Below, in pieces: positions 47,329-58,200 of a stretch of DNA of 64,000 nt. The position numbers were made by a program, and so were the translations under genes. This DNA is from Enoplolaimus lenunculus (taxonomy: Eukaryota > Nematoda > Enoplea > Enoplida > Thoracostomopsidae), in the NCBI GenBank assembly GCA_030248215.1, contig JASANG010000896.1, positions 186,001 through 250,000 of the forward strand, in the 5' to 3' direction. The notes under the pieces were generated by a model. It was not told the origin of the DNA and searched no databases. It worked only from the letters and a program-made list of their open reading frames with translations. Positions within the stretch are counted from its first letter, which is position 1, and each line of letters starts with the position of its first letter.

Positions 47329-48005
47329 AGCCCTGTTCACACGCGCAAGTTTTTGCAGCGAGAACTCGCAGCTGCAACATCCACGAGTTTTTTGCAGCTG
47401 TATTTGTTTGCCAGGAAACTTTATTTTAATTACGAATCTAGCCATGAATTTGTGTGAATAATTTGAATACTACTGCAATAAATATCAAGCATAAGCTATA
47501 AATTACCAGTTCAGCCAATCACTATGAATCAACTAGACTTGCAATTCTATCCATACCTATGTATTATATCTTGGCGTATATTCATCTTGAATAGAGTACA
47601 GCTGCAAGTTCTTTCGAACGAATCTTTGAAAAAACTTGAGGCTGCAAGTTTCAGCTTCATAAAACATTCAAGCGTAAAGAAGGTTCTATTCGAAACTTCT
47701 TCACCTGAGAACCCTTTCATTGGTTTGAATTAATTCAAACGTCTTGAATAAATTCATAATGTCTGGGCTAATTGAGAAGCACTCAAGAACAGGTCTTTCG
47801 ATTGGTCGATCAAAATGCAGGTTTATGAAATTCATGCGACTTGCAAATGCGTTCACACGTGCGAAATAATTTATTAGCATAAATTCAAGTGAATAATTTG
47901 CTCTGCAATAATTTCAAAGCTGTTTTGTGACCAATCTTGAACATGCAAGTTGCATTTGTAAGTTTGTCTTGCAAAAACTTTTGCACGTGTGACTAGAGCT
48001 TTAAG
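47329..48005. mobile_element. long TTAA-type foldback MITE
   Basis: Left end GAGCCCTGTTCACACGCGCA then AGTTTTTGCAGCGAGAACTC; right end GCAAAAACTTTTGCACGTGT then GACTAGAGCTTTAAG. At 677 bp it is longer than the other copies, with a second CACACGTGCGAAATAATTTA block near 47853 that suggests a nested or composite copy. Confidence 0.65.
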
Positions 48006-48360
48006 CAAGTACGATGAATAAAGGCTAAATAAAAAACTTTGCTCAGAATAGCCGGCGGCTGTTTTAAGCTCATAGCGATTATTTTGCATTTCAGAGCAGC
48101 TTCAGTGGAAGCGACGTGATAAATGTGCTTAGCGGGCTAAAAATAAGGTTCAAAATCCAGAGAAACTCGAAATTAAATTCTTGATTGTCAAAATGAAAAA
48201 TTTTGGTTTCAGATATCCGGATATTGGCGTATATACGGATATCCGGATAAATAACCGCCAAGATTTGCCTGATATCCGCATATGAAAATATATATCGGAT
48301 GATCCATTGCTGCAAAATATATGTTGATCAATATTTTGGCGCTAAACCATTAATCATGCA

Positions 48361-48555
48361 GGCCCATGTTACTTTAAGGGGCGTCCAGGTTTCTGGTGGG
48401 CCTATGAAACAGTAGGTTTAGATTCTTCTAGATTATATTTAATTGCTTAGGCTTAGGCTTAGGTTTAGAAACTCATTTTTGCAACGCTTAGGCTTATGCT
48501 TAGGCATAGGAATACGCTTAATCTAACTGTTGCGCCCCTAAAAGTAACATTGTCC
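48361..48555 (-). mobile_element. TelB element with perfect 8-bp duplication, upstream of a Gly-rich gene
   Basis: Left end GGCCCATGTTACTTTAAGGG, right end CCCTAAAAGTAACATTGTCC. Flanked by ATCATGCA on both sides. Core has two TTAGGC clusters around TTTTTGCAACGCTTAGGCTT. It ends 75 bp before the start codon of the downstream gene. Confidence 0.9.
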
Positions 48556-48630
48556 ATCATGCAAACCATTGATTGCGGCATATATTTTAACGACAATTTT
48601 AGTTTTACGAACTTTTGAACGATTTTTATT

Positions 48631-51600
48631 ATGACTTCTTGGAATTATACAAAATGCGTTGCGTTATTTACAATATTTATTGCATTTTGCCAATTGGTAA
48701 GTTATGTTTATCACGCGCTATATATTGAGCCCGCGGTTGGCTAATGCAACGTTCGACGATATATAGTTAGCTGCACGGTCTATGCAATATTTTCAAATAC
48801 GGTATAGATGACATTTTTATACCGATACTGTGTACAGAAAATGTCAGCCTTAAGCTGCACAATAGTTGTGAGAAGTCTGATATCAAGTTGATACAGCCAA
48901 AGTTATTTTTTTAAAACTGAAATTTTTCCTCAAAATTTTAATTTCCATGCCGAAACGTGCATTTTCGTGCCAAAATTTAAATTTCTCGGCTATATTTAAA
49001 TTTTCCCGCCAAAATTCAAAATTTTTCGCCATGATTAAAATTTTTCTTTGAAATGGTCGCTAAGAATTTAACTTCTCATCATTGAATAATTCCCGCCGAG
49101 ATTTGAATTTTCTCGCCAAAATTTCAATTACCCTCAGTGTATGAATGTTCGACAGAATTTTGGCAGTCCGCATGCCAGCAGTTCGCATGCCTTTCAAGAA
49201 ATTAAAATTTGTTCGCTACATCGTTGCCGAAACGCCTATAAATTGTCCACCAATTTGCGTTTCAAGTGATCCGACAAACATTGCTTCTTGTACACGATGT
49301 TTTAATAGGCTGAGCTAAATCAAATAACCGATGTTAAATTTCTTAGTTGCTCCATTGAAGCATCCGTGATTCGATATTGTACAGTCTTGGGTTTAGTTTG
49401 AAACAACAGCCTCGCCGTTGAAATCGAGTTTTGCTAGATGAATTTTAGGCTTTATACGCATGCTTCAGTTGAATGAGGCTTGTGCATTTTTCATTTTGCA
49501 CTACAGTAGGAACCATTAACCAATTAACGGATTTGAATGGACGAGAATGCTATGTAAATACGAACTAAATTTGTACGTCGTCTTGACTGGTTTACAGTTA
49601 CCAACTAGACACTCACGAACGGTTCCTGAAATTCACGGGAAACCCACGGTGTCTAAAAATTCCCTAACCGAAGTTATTTTGAGGATTTCTCAGATTTAAT
49701 CATTATTAAAGTATCACAATTGGAATTCAACGAAATGCAATATTTTCAAATTTAGTTAACAAACAAAACAAGAATATTCTTCACAGATTTCCGCCTATTA
49801 TTCCACGACAATGCTATACAATTAAAGCTCATACCAAACAATCTGACGTAATATTTTATTTTGCTAGCTCTTCGCCACCACTGCATAAGACTTGTTTGTA
49901 ACGTAAAGTTTCAGGCAAATTTGACTCCACTAGCCCAACAGTCCCCAAGCGTTGATGATATTGATGGTAGCAAACTGCTCCGACGAGTTGAAAGATCTAC
50001 AGGTGGCAAGTCCGACGAATCAAATAACAACGACCAGATTGATGGCGAACAGGACAATAGCAAAGGTTCGAGACAATCTTCAAATTCTGATGAATCGTTT
50101 CCTGACGGCGATGACAATGGCTTTCATGAAGGAGAAGACACTGATGGCGGCCGTGGCAAAGATCGGCGTGGTCTAGGACCTGATGATGGAAGCCACGTTG
50201 GAAATGATGGAAACGGACGAGGCGGTGATGATGAGTTTGACTCTGAAGAACCTGGTCGCGGAGGTCGGGGAAACCGCGGAGGCAACGGTGCTTCTGGCCG
50301 CGGTGGCAGAGGAGGTGATCCTGATGAGTTTGAACCTGATGGATCCGGTCGTGGTGGACGGGGAGGAAACCGCGGAGGTAATGGTGGTTCTGGCCGTGGT
50401 GGAAGAGGAGGTGATCCTGATGAGTTGGAACCAGATGGATCCGGTCGTGGTGGACGGGGAGGAAATCGCGGAGGTAATGGTGGTTCTGGCCGTGGTGGCA
50501 GAGGAGGTGATCCTGATGGACTCGGTCGTGGTGGACGGGGAGGAAACCGCGGAGGTAATGGTGGTTCTGGCCGTGGTGGAAGAGGAGGTGATCCTGATGA
50601 GTTTGAACCAGATGGATCCGGTCGTGGTGGACGGGGAGGAAACCGCGGAGGTAATGGTGGTTCTGGCCGTGGTGGAAGAGGAGGTGATCCTGATGAGTTG
50701 GAACCAGATGGATCCGGTCGTGGTGGACGGAGAGGAAACCGCGGAGGTAATGGTGGTTCTGGCCGTGGTGGCAGAGGAGGGGATCCTGACGAGTTTGAAC
50801 CAGATGGATCCGGTCGTGGTGGGCGGGGAGGAAACCGCGGAGGTAATGGTGGTTCTGGCCGTGGTGGAAGAGGAGGTGATCCTGATGAGTTGGAACCAGA
50901 TGGATCCGGTCGTGGTGGACGGGGAGGAAACCGCGGAGGTAATGGTGGTTCTGGCCGTGGTGGCAGAGGAGGTGATCCTGACGAGTTTGAACCAGATGGA
51001 TCCGGTCGTGGTGGGCGGGGAGGAAATCGCGGAGGTAAAGGTGGTTCTGGCCGGGGGGGCAGAGGAGGTGATCCAGACCGACCCGGTCGTGGTGGACGGG
51101 GAGGATACCGCGGAGGTAATGGTTCTGGCCGTGGTGGCAGAGGAGGTGATCCTGACGAGTTTGAACCAGATGGATCCGGTCGTGGTGGACGGGGAGGAAA
51201 CCGCGGAGGTAACGGTGGTTCTGGTCGTGGTGGCAGAGGAGGTGATCCTGATGAGTTTGAACCAGATGGATCCGGACGTGGTGGACGGGGAGGAAATCGC
51301 GGAGGTAATAGCGGTTCTGGCCGTGGTGGCAGAGGAGACGGTTCTGACGAATTTGAGCCTGATGGACCTGGCCGTGGCGGAAAAGGAAATAATGGCCGTG
51401 GTAACAGCGGCTCTGGCAATTGGAGACCTGGAAATGGTCGTGGTAACGCATTTGGCCGCAGAAATCGTGGTCAGGGCAATGGCAAATCTAATGGTCGAGG
51501 AAATGGCAACCGAGGTAACGGTAGGTTTGGCGGTCCTGGTAATGGTCGTGGTAATGCGTTTGGGCTAAGAAATCGGGGCTTAGGAAACGATAGATCAAAT

Positions 51601-51687
51601 GACCGTAGTAACGGAAGTTGGGATAATGATCGATCTGGTGGGCCTGGCAACAGTCGTGGCAACAGCCGTGACAACGCCTTTGATTGA
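48631..51687 (+). CDS. secreted Gly/Arg/Asp-rich repeat protein, two exons
   Basis: Exons 48631-48696 and 49915-51687, joined in phase 0; donor CAATTG|GTAAGT, acceptor AAGTTTCAG. The product has 612 residues. Exon 1 is the signal peptide (NYTKCVALFTIFIAFCQL). The mature start ANLTPLAQQS and the dibasic LLRRVERS match the paralogue at 37997-41805. An acidic, Ser-rich stretch follows, then about eleven copies of a 32-residue (96-bp) unit, DPDEFEPDGSGRGGRGGNRG plus GNGGSGRGGRGG. Units with EFEP and ELEP alternate in part, and two copies are shortened (DPDGLGRGG, DPDRPGRGG). The tail is NGRGNAFGRRNRG-like and ends NAFD. The pattern of acidic DPDEFEPD blocks between RGG blocks would give alternating charge. 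An extracellular matrix or adhesive role is inference. AATAAA is at 51786 and 51805. The intron has a run of CGCCAAAATTTAAATTT words (48945-49135). Confidence 0.87.
48945..49135 (+). repeat. AT-rich minisatellite in intron
   Basis: About seven loose copies of a CGCCAAAATTTAAATTTTC unit inside the intron of the Gly-rich gene. Each copy differs. Confidence 0.5.
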
Positions 51688-52369
51688 GGGAACGTATGAG
51701 GACCTGTTGGTTGGTTTTATGACTTATAGAAACCCTCCGAACGTCATAAATACTTTAGCTGGGCGATCAAAGATCATAATTTTACAATAAAGTATTGAGC
51801 ATGAAATAAATTACGAATGCTAGGAGTTTAAATTTATATTTTTATAAGCCTAAGCTTAGTTCCACATTACCATTGGCTGGAGTTGCATATAAAACGTCGG
51901 AATATTTATTGCGCAGACACAACAATGTAACGCGGTAGCTATCTCTAGACTAGCGCAGTATGCAACTATGCGGCGGTTTACTCTTTATAAAATATCCGAA
52001 TATTGTCCGCATCCGGTTTATGTAAATTGTGCCTTAAGTTGAAGGATGCTGCATTTTGTCTGTGGTATTAGCCAGCTGGTTATCAGTGAACAGTATAATT
52101 TTTATGACAAAATCTAAAATAATTTCTGCGCTTGAAAACTAAACTTAAGGTAACAATGGACCGACATAAAATGTCGCTTGGTGCCTTAAGCGTAACGCTA
52201 ATTGGCAAGTTGGAACTGAAGCTAATTATCCTATGCAGAGTATAAGTATATATATTGCTATAGACTTCGAATAAAACTATTTGTAACGTTAAAATTATCA
52301 TAAATTTAACTTAGTGTTCTTTAAAAACTCTCATTGATAACTAATTACCTTTAAAACCAACCAGATTTT

Positions 52370-52573
52370 GACCCATAATGATCAAGGGCGGAACGTTGTT
52401 CTTCGGGACTGCAATAGAGTAAGGTTAAGCGTTACACCAATTTTTTTAGCTTACGCTTTGGTTTAGGTTTAGGGTTATATAGATTAATGTGTAAGCTCAT
52501 TGTACGCTTAGGCTTAATATGTTTAGGAAAATGCTTACTACTGTTGCTGCAATGCACTATATATACATTGGCT
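52370..52573 (-). mobile_element. TelA element
   Basis: Left end GACCCATAATGATCAAGGGC (six bases missing against the consensus), right end CACTATATATACATTGGC. The core is decayed TTAGG. Confidence 0.6.
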
Positions 52574-53589
52574 AAGTTTTCTGAGGAAATTACTGAATTC
52601 CAAAGACGCCGCTGAGTTTGCACAACACATGCCTTCCATTAATGATGGATGTAACAATTTTTCAAGTTCTCAAACCTGATCTTCACCAGTTTAACTCGAC
52701 ACAAAATTATTCAAGGTTTAATTATGACCGGCTGCGAGAAACAACTGTAATATTGGCTACTAAAACAAAATTAGCAGATTTTTAACTGTTATTCAATACG
52801 GTATATTGTATCCAGCTGACAAAATGTGTTTCGTTTGCCTGGGATGCCTTGGAATTCTATCAGTACGCCCTCGTACGCAACGCCAAATTCAACATGACAT
52901 TATAGTTGGCAAACATTTGATTCTTGAAAAAATACCCCTAACTCATAAACATGCGTGCTACCAGCGCTAAACATTCTTTAAACCGTCCCGGATAGAATGT
53001 TTATAAAAATATTTAAATTTGTGTTGAATTTGTGTTTATATATTAGATTTATTAATCTCATCTCAATGAGGTAAAAAGTTGTGTATTTTAGCAAGAATTG
53101 GTCGCTGTGTCTTGTAAAATACAACATCCGGACGCGTTGTTTGCCTTGTAAACGTTTAATCTCTATGAAATTAAAGAAAAATATAGCATTTATCACCAGT
53201 TAACAATAACAAAAGTTGTTGGGCAACTGAAATGCATTTCTTCAAAAGTTCTTGTGATGATGACAAAAAATGGCTACTTTTGGCGTCTTAGGAACTGACC
53301 TATTAACCTGTACTGGTTGATAATGTTTCCTTACTTAGAAGTTTTTTGTACTGCGCAAAATTAAAATATCTTAATCTAAAATTGGCGATAGGTGTTTTGG
53401 TAGACATTTAACTAAAACGGCAACTCTAAAATTGACCGTAATAGCCGCGTTTCGGGGTGTTTGTAATCAGAGTCTTGGCCCATGTTACTCCTAGGTTTCA
53501 CTCCAAGTGAGTGTAACAGTAGAACATTTTTTTGCGAATGACTGTATAACAAGCAAGTAAAATTTTTTGAAAACTAAGAGACAGTACTG

Positions 53590-54030
53590 TAGTTACCTGA
53601 ATAAGACAGAGCTACCTAATATATTTTTATTTTGCCAGTCCAGAGAGAGCCCGCTTTGCTGTTCGGTTACGGCCTATTATTTATTTTTTAATCCACTTCG
53701 AGTTCTCGGGACCACACATTTGTAACTTTATGCCAACCTTTTTGCTATGATTTAATTTCATTACTTTGAAATTGAAAATATGCTTTAAGACTTGGGTAAG
53801 CTGCTACGAATAAAAATATTGGGTAACATAGACTATGAGTAATCAATCAATTTCTGTACTAAACTTTATTGGGTCCGAGAAGCATTTACGCAATGGTGTA
53901 ATTGATGTTTATATGCTCTAATTAGTAATTCTGGATTCTATTCATTTATTGTGAAGTCTACATGGAAAATAGCCTTTTATAGATTTAGTATCAAAATAGA
54001 ACTCGACTATTGTCCATTCGGGTCACTCTA
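53590..54030. mobile_element. decayed GTGACCC-type MITE
   Basis: Left end GTAGTTACCTGAATAAGA, right end TTGTCCATTCGGGTCAC. The interior has GTTCGGTTACGGCCTATTAT, shared with 43970. Confidence 0.5.
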
Positions 54031-54114
54031 GTACCTAGATTTGAAACACAGTCGTCTGCTTTAATACATTTAATATGAATCTTGAACATTATTTTCCTTG
54101 ATACTAAGAAACTT

Positions 54115-54205
54115 TTTCAACAAACAAACAAGCAAACAAACAAATACAGCAAGCAAAAAGAAAACAAACAAGCAAGCATGCAAACAAATAGACAGACAGA
54201 CATAT
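54115..54205. repeat. ACAA/GCAA simple repeat
   Basis: Run of AAACAAACAAGCAAACAAAC words ending in AGACAGACAGACA. Confidence 0.8.
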
Positions 54206-55217
54206 ATTTAGCTTTTTCCTCAAGTAACTTCTGAAACTTTTTGCTGAAATTTTTACTTCTAGACCTCGATAAATAATCGAACATGGGACGCTATCGACAC
54301 CAAATAAGCTTCATAAAACTTTAATATCAGAAAACAAAATTTACACAAATTCCGAATATTTACAATTTAAGACATTCTCAAATGTTTAATGTTAAAATTT
54401 TAAAACAAACAAAAATAAAAATTTTTACACAATTTTTTTGTTGTCTTTTAAAGCTCTCCAAGATATATTGTTCGAAACAAGGTGGGTGGGTAAAGACGGT
54501 TATTGTACGTTTATACACAGAAACAACGTAGCTGGGAACTGCCACGAAAAGCAAACGTATACTCATTCGCTATTGTTAACAATTTTTTTCCTGAATTGCA
54601 GTTAACTTTTGAAGTATTTACACGATAGCTAAGGCTGCTGCAGTGGTAGAAAAAACGCTTGCTAAACCTGTGGGTTTCTGAGTACTAAGAACTCAAGAAC
54701 AAGTGTTACGCTATACTTTACTGTGCCTAAAGCCGCCGTGCGCCGGTGCAAGTCGCTATGTGATGCTAACAAAAATATAGGGCGAATCAGACGATATTTT
54801 TAATGTGCTGCAGTAAAGGTTTTCGCAAAAAAATGTAATGTTTACTTGTTAATCATATCGGAAATGGTCCGATCACGAACATTATTCGTCAACCTACACC
54901 TGAGCCAAACCGCACACTTAAGGCCAGACCTGAAATTGAGAGCTTGAATCTAAAGCTTAAGTCTACGATAAAGCCAACCCTATGCCGAAAACTGATGACT
55001 TTAAGGCGCTAATATAACCAAAACTGTTTCAACTTAGGCTGATCCTTGTTTGTGTCAGAGGTTATGGTCCCAGGATTAATGCCTCTCATCTAGTGCCGCA
55101 ACTATTTTTTGTTATTCGTGTTCAAGTGTTTTATATTTTGGCATTTATTAGCATTTTACAATAGAACCTTTAACGATTTTGATTCCGTGCTTCACCGAAT
55201 GTACCTTCCTATCAGAA

Positions 55218-58200
55218 ATGAAACTTCTAAAACAACTTATCTGTTTAATTTATTTCTCTTTAGTCGCGATCGACAATATTCTATCTTCCCGACCAAATGA
55301 TAGACTGGTAAGTTATATTATTTTTCGTTAAAAATTCTAGCTCCTGCGGCCTGTAGCGAAGAAGGAGTCATGGAGGCTCAGCCCCCGTGGAAAAAATTTG
55401 CCACCCCCCCTAGAAAATTTCCTACCTTGCTTGAAAGTCTTTAAAAACCTTAAATGCCCTTCCTATAAATTTTTAGCCCTTCTAGCAAGGTGAGCTGGAT
55501 ACGGGCCTTAGTTCCTGATATGTTTTCATTTAACATTTTTGGTTGATTCTTTACAAAACGATATTCCATTGCTATATTCCGTTTCCAGTTTCGTATTCTT
55601 TGGAATGCGTTGTACCGGTCGGCTAAGATAAGCGCTTTCCGGATAAAAAAGTTGATCTTGTGGGTTGTTTTAACTCGTTAAACATTACAAAACACGAGAG
55701 ACACACTTAGAGATACTCGTATATTTTCCTCCACAAGAAGGTTTGCACCACAGTTATAAAGTTGTTTCTTATGGGCACTTTTATTTTTCAATTAGGGGTC
55801 TAATGTCCCCTGAACTACTCCTAGTTTTAAGAGACCCTAAGCAGGATGGGAGGCTATCACTTTATAAACCCCATGTTAAGCCGTTCTTTATTCGAAAACT
55901 TAACGTTTCTAGTGAAGTAAACAATTTTGCGCTGAGTTTTGGATCACAGCAGTATAAAAACAAATGCCGAAAGGATACTGGCAGCAGCGGCTCGTCCAGC
56001 TTAGGATCGCATGAAAATGCGGTGGATCAGGTGGCAGCAGACTTCGTGATACGAAAGTAAAAACTGCCAATGCCACACTACACAACACCAAATTTATGTC
56101 TAGAGCGGTCGGAAACAACCCATTTTTACTTGCTTGCAACGCATCACTAAAACATTTACCACTCGCTCAGTTAATGTCATTACTAAAAAGTTAAGTCATG
56201 TCTCTGCAACCCAGCCATTGTTTTTGTGACAATTTTGAGGTTTACATCGATGATTCAGTTCCTGAACGTGAAACTGTACTGTTCAGACGCGATTTCAAAG
56301 CTGCCGCTCAACTACAACTTCGACAACAAAGTGAAATGATTGGAGATGGCACATTAGACAACGATCCAACTGAATTAGGATCTCATTTTGAGGGTGATAT
56401 CAATTTAGACGGCAGCTCTATTGATGAGTTTATCCTGCCGCTGAACAGACGAGTACGGCAATTTCTTGTTCGTATGTTTGGACGGGTGCAGTTGTACTGT
56501 GATAGGCATGAGGGGGGTTGAGATATCGAGGTTTTGAATTATATGTATTGTAAAAAAGTGCAATGCAATGCGGTATATTAAGACTGTTTTGAGCGACTTA
56601 TAATTCAATTGATTCGGGTCCGTTTCAGCACTGCAAAACAAAACGGGGTTCATGGTATGTTGTAGAAATAAACTCGGCATATCAAACTATGTTCTTTATA
56701 TTAGCGAATTGCCTATAACTCTTTCATGCATGAATATTTACTATTTTACGTGACAACCAATTTTAAACGAGGATTGGAACCGCAAACACCACATGCATTG
56801 TGTATTTACGACGCGTATACTACAGTTGACAACAAGTTGCTCATAGTCTACTCTATGCCGAAAATGGATAACCTAATATGATTTCGGAGTTTGTACTCTG
56901 TCACTGAATTTTAGGTTGCTCCAAATCGTAAAACCAGCTTTTCCAAACATACTTACATTGCATTCAGTGCAATCAAGGCCAAATATCGGCATTGGCGCGA
57001 CCGCAAAGTACCCTATACAGTGTCATCTCGATACACCGCCAAAGCCCGCGCCTTATTAGCTTCGGCGATGGACGAATTTGCTAAGCACACCTGCGTCCGG
57101 TTTGTTCCGCGGAAACGTGAATCTGACTATTTGTATATTTTGCCTGATGATGGTTGTTATTCTACAGGTTAGCGCAAGTGTTTGTTTCCACTCTTAAGGT
57201 AGGGATCAGGTGCCGGGTAGAACTCCTGGGTACTTTTTGTTCGTTTATATGTAAACCGAAACTGAATTGCGGTTCCGTCGACAATTGTTTTCGCATTCAC
57301 TTCCTGTTCCTGTTTCTGTACCTGTTAGGTTTACTTATATAAAAAACGAAGTTGGAGAAAAGAGAAAAATTATTTTTTTAGAAGTCAACATATTTAAGCA
57401 TTTCTATCAGGTCCTTGGAGAGAGCACCTTGCTAGGGGGGTTAAAAATTTATCAGTAGGGGCATACAAGGATTTTCGTTGACTTACAAGCAAGGCTGAAA
57501 TTTTTATATAGGGGCAAAATTTTTCCAGGGTGAGCCCCCTGGCTCCTTCTCCTTGGCTACAGATTTGAATTCCGCCAGCTGAATGTCAAAACAAACCTTA
57601 TATTTTTTCATGCAAATGGGTTTTATGTTTCAGTTGGCAAAGCAGGCGGTCGTCAAATACTATCGCTGGACCGTGAATGTATGATCAAAGGTGTGATGAT
57701 GCACGAAATGATGCATTCAATAGGATTCTTTCATGAACAATCGCGAACAGACCGTGATGAATATATCAACATTGAATGGGAAAATATTATCCCAGGAACA
57801 CAGAATCAGTTCAAAAAGTATATGTTGGACGTAATGGATTTGCTGGGAACAGAGTATGATTATGGAAGTATACTGCATTATTCGAAAAAAGCGTTTTCCG
57901 CGTAAGTTTGATTTCAGCTGCCTGCAACAACAAAAGAATTTTAAAAATTTTACCAGAGGGTGCAGGAAAAGGTCCGGATCGGCAAAAAAATCGACTCAAG
58001 TCGGCAAAATTGCCAGCTTGCGAACACTTCTCTAGAAAATTCATCAATGGTCTTGTAATATTTACGCCCTGATAATGTAGTAGCACTGTTTCTAAGTGTG
58101 TTTTAATTTGTCTTATTTGTCGAAGTGGTACGGGGAATTAAAGATCGAATCTCACGCCGCACCTACTGTTAAACTTGTGCATTGGATATAATGCTAAGAC

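Larger units (their letters stand above)
41806..48360. other. 6.6-kb intergenic region without a recognised gene
   Basis: AATAAA at 42209 likely ends the Gly-rich transcript. Elements listed separately are at 42264, 42384, 43901, 45918 and 47329. TelA left-end remnants lie near 46628, a CTTAGGCGTAGG remnant near 44728, and a GCGCCACCAGAATTTTGG dispersed end at 44475. Regions 42800-43890 and 46650-47300 show nothing. 48195-48305 has repeated ATATCCGGATA words with a weaker inverted match near 47150. Confidence 0.5.
51688..55217. other. 3.5-kb intergenic region without a gene
   Basis: Polyadenylation signals of the upstream gene at 51786-51810. Then a TelA copy (52370-52573), a TelB left-end fragment at 53479-53545 (GGCCCATGTTACTCCTAGGT), a decayed GTGACCC element (53590-54030) and a simple repeat at 54115-54205. 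No coding signal. Confidence 0.5.
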
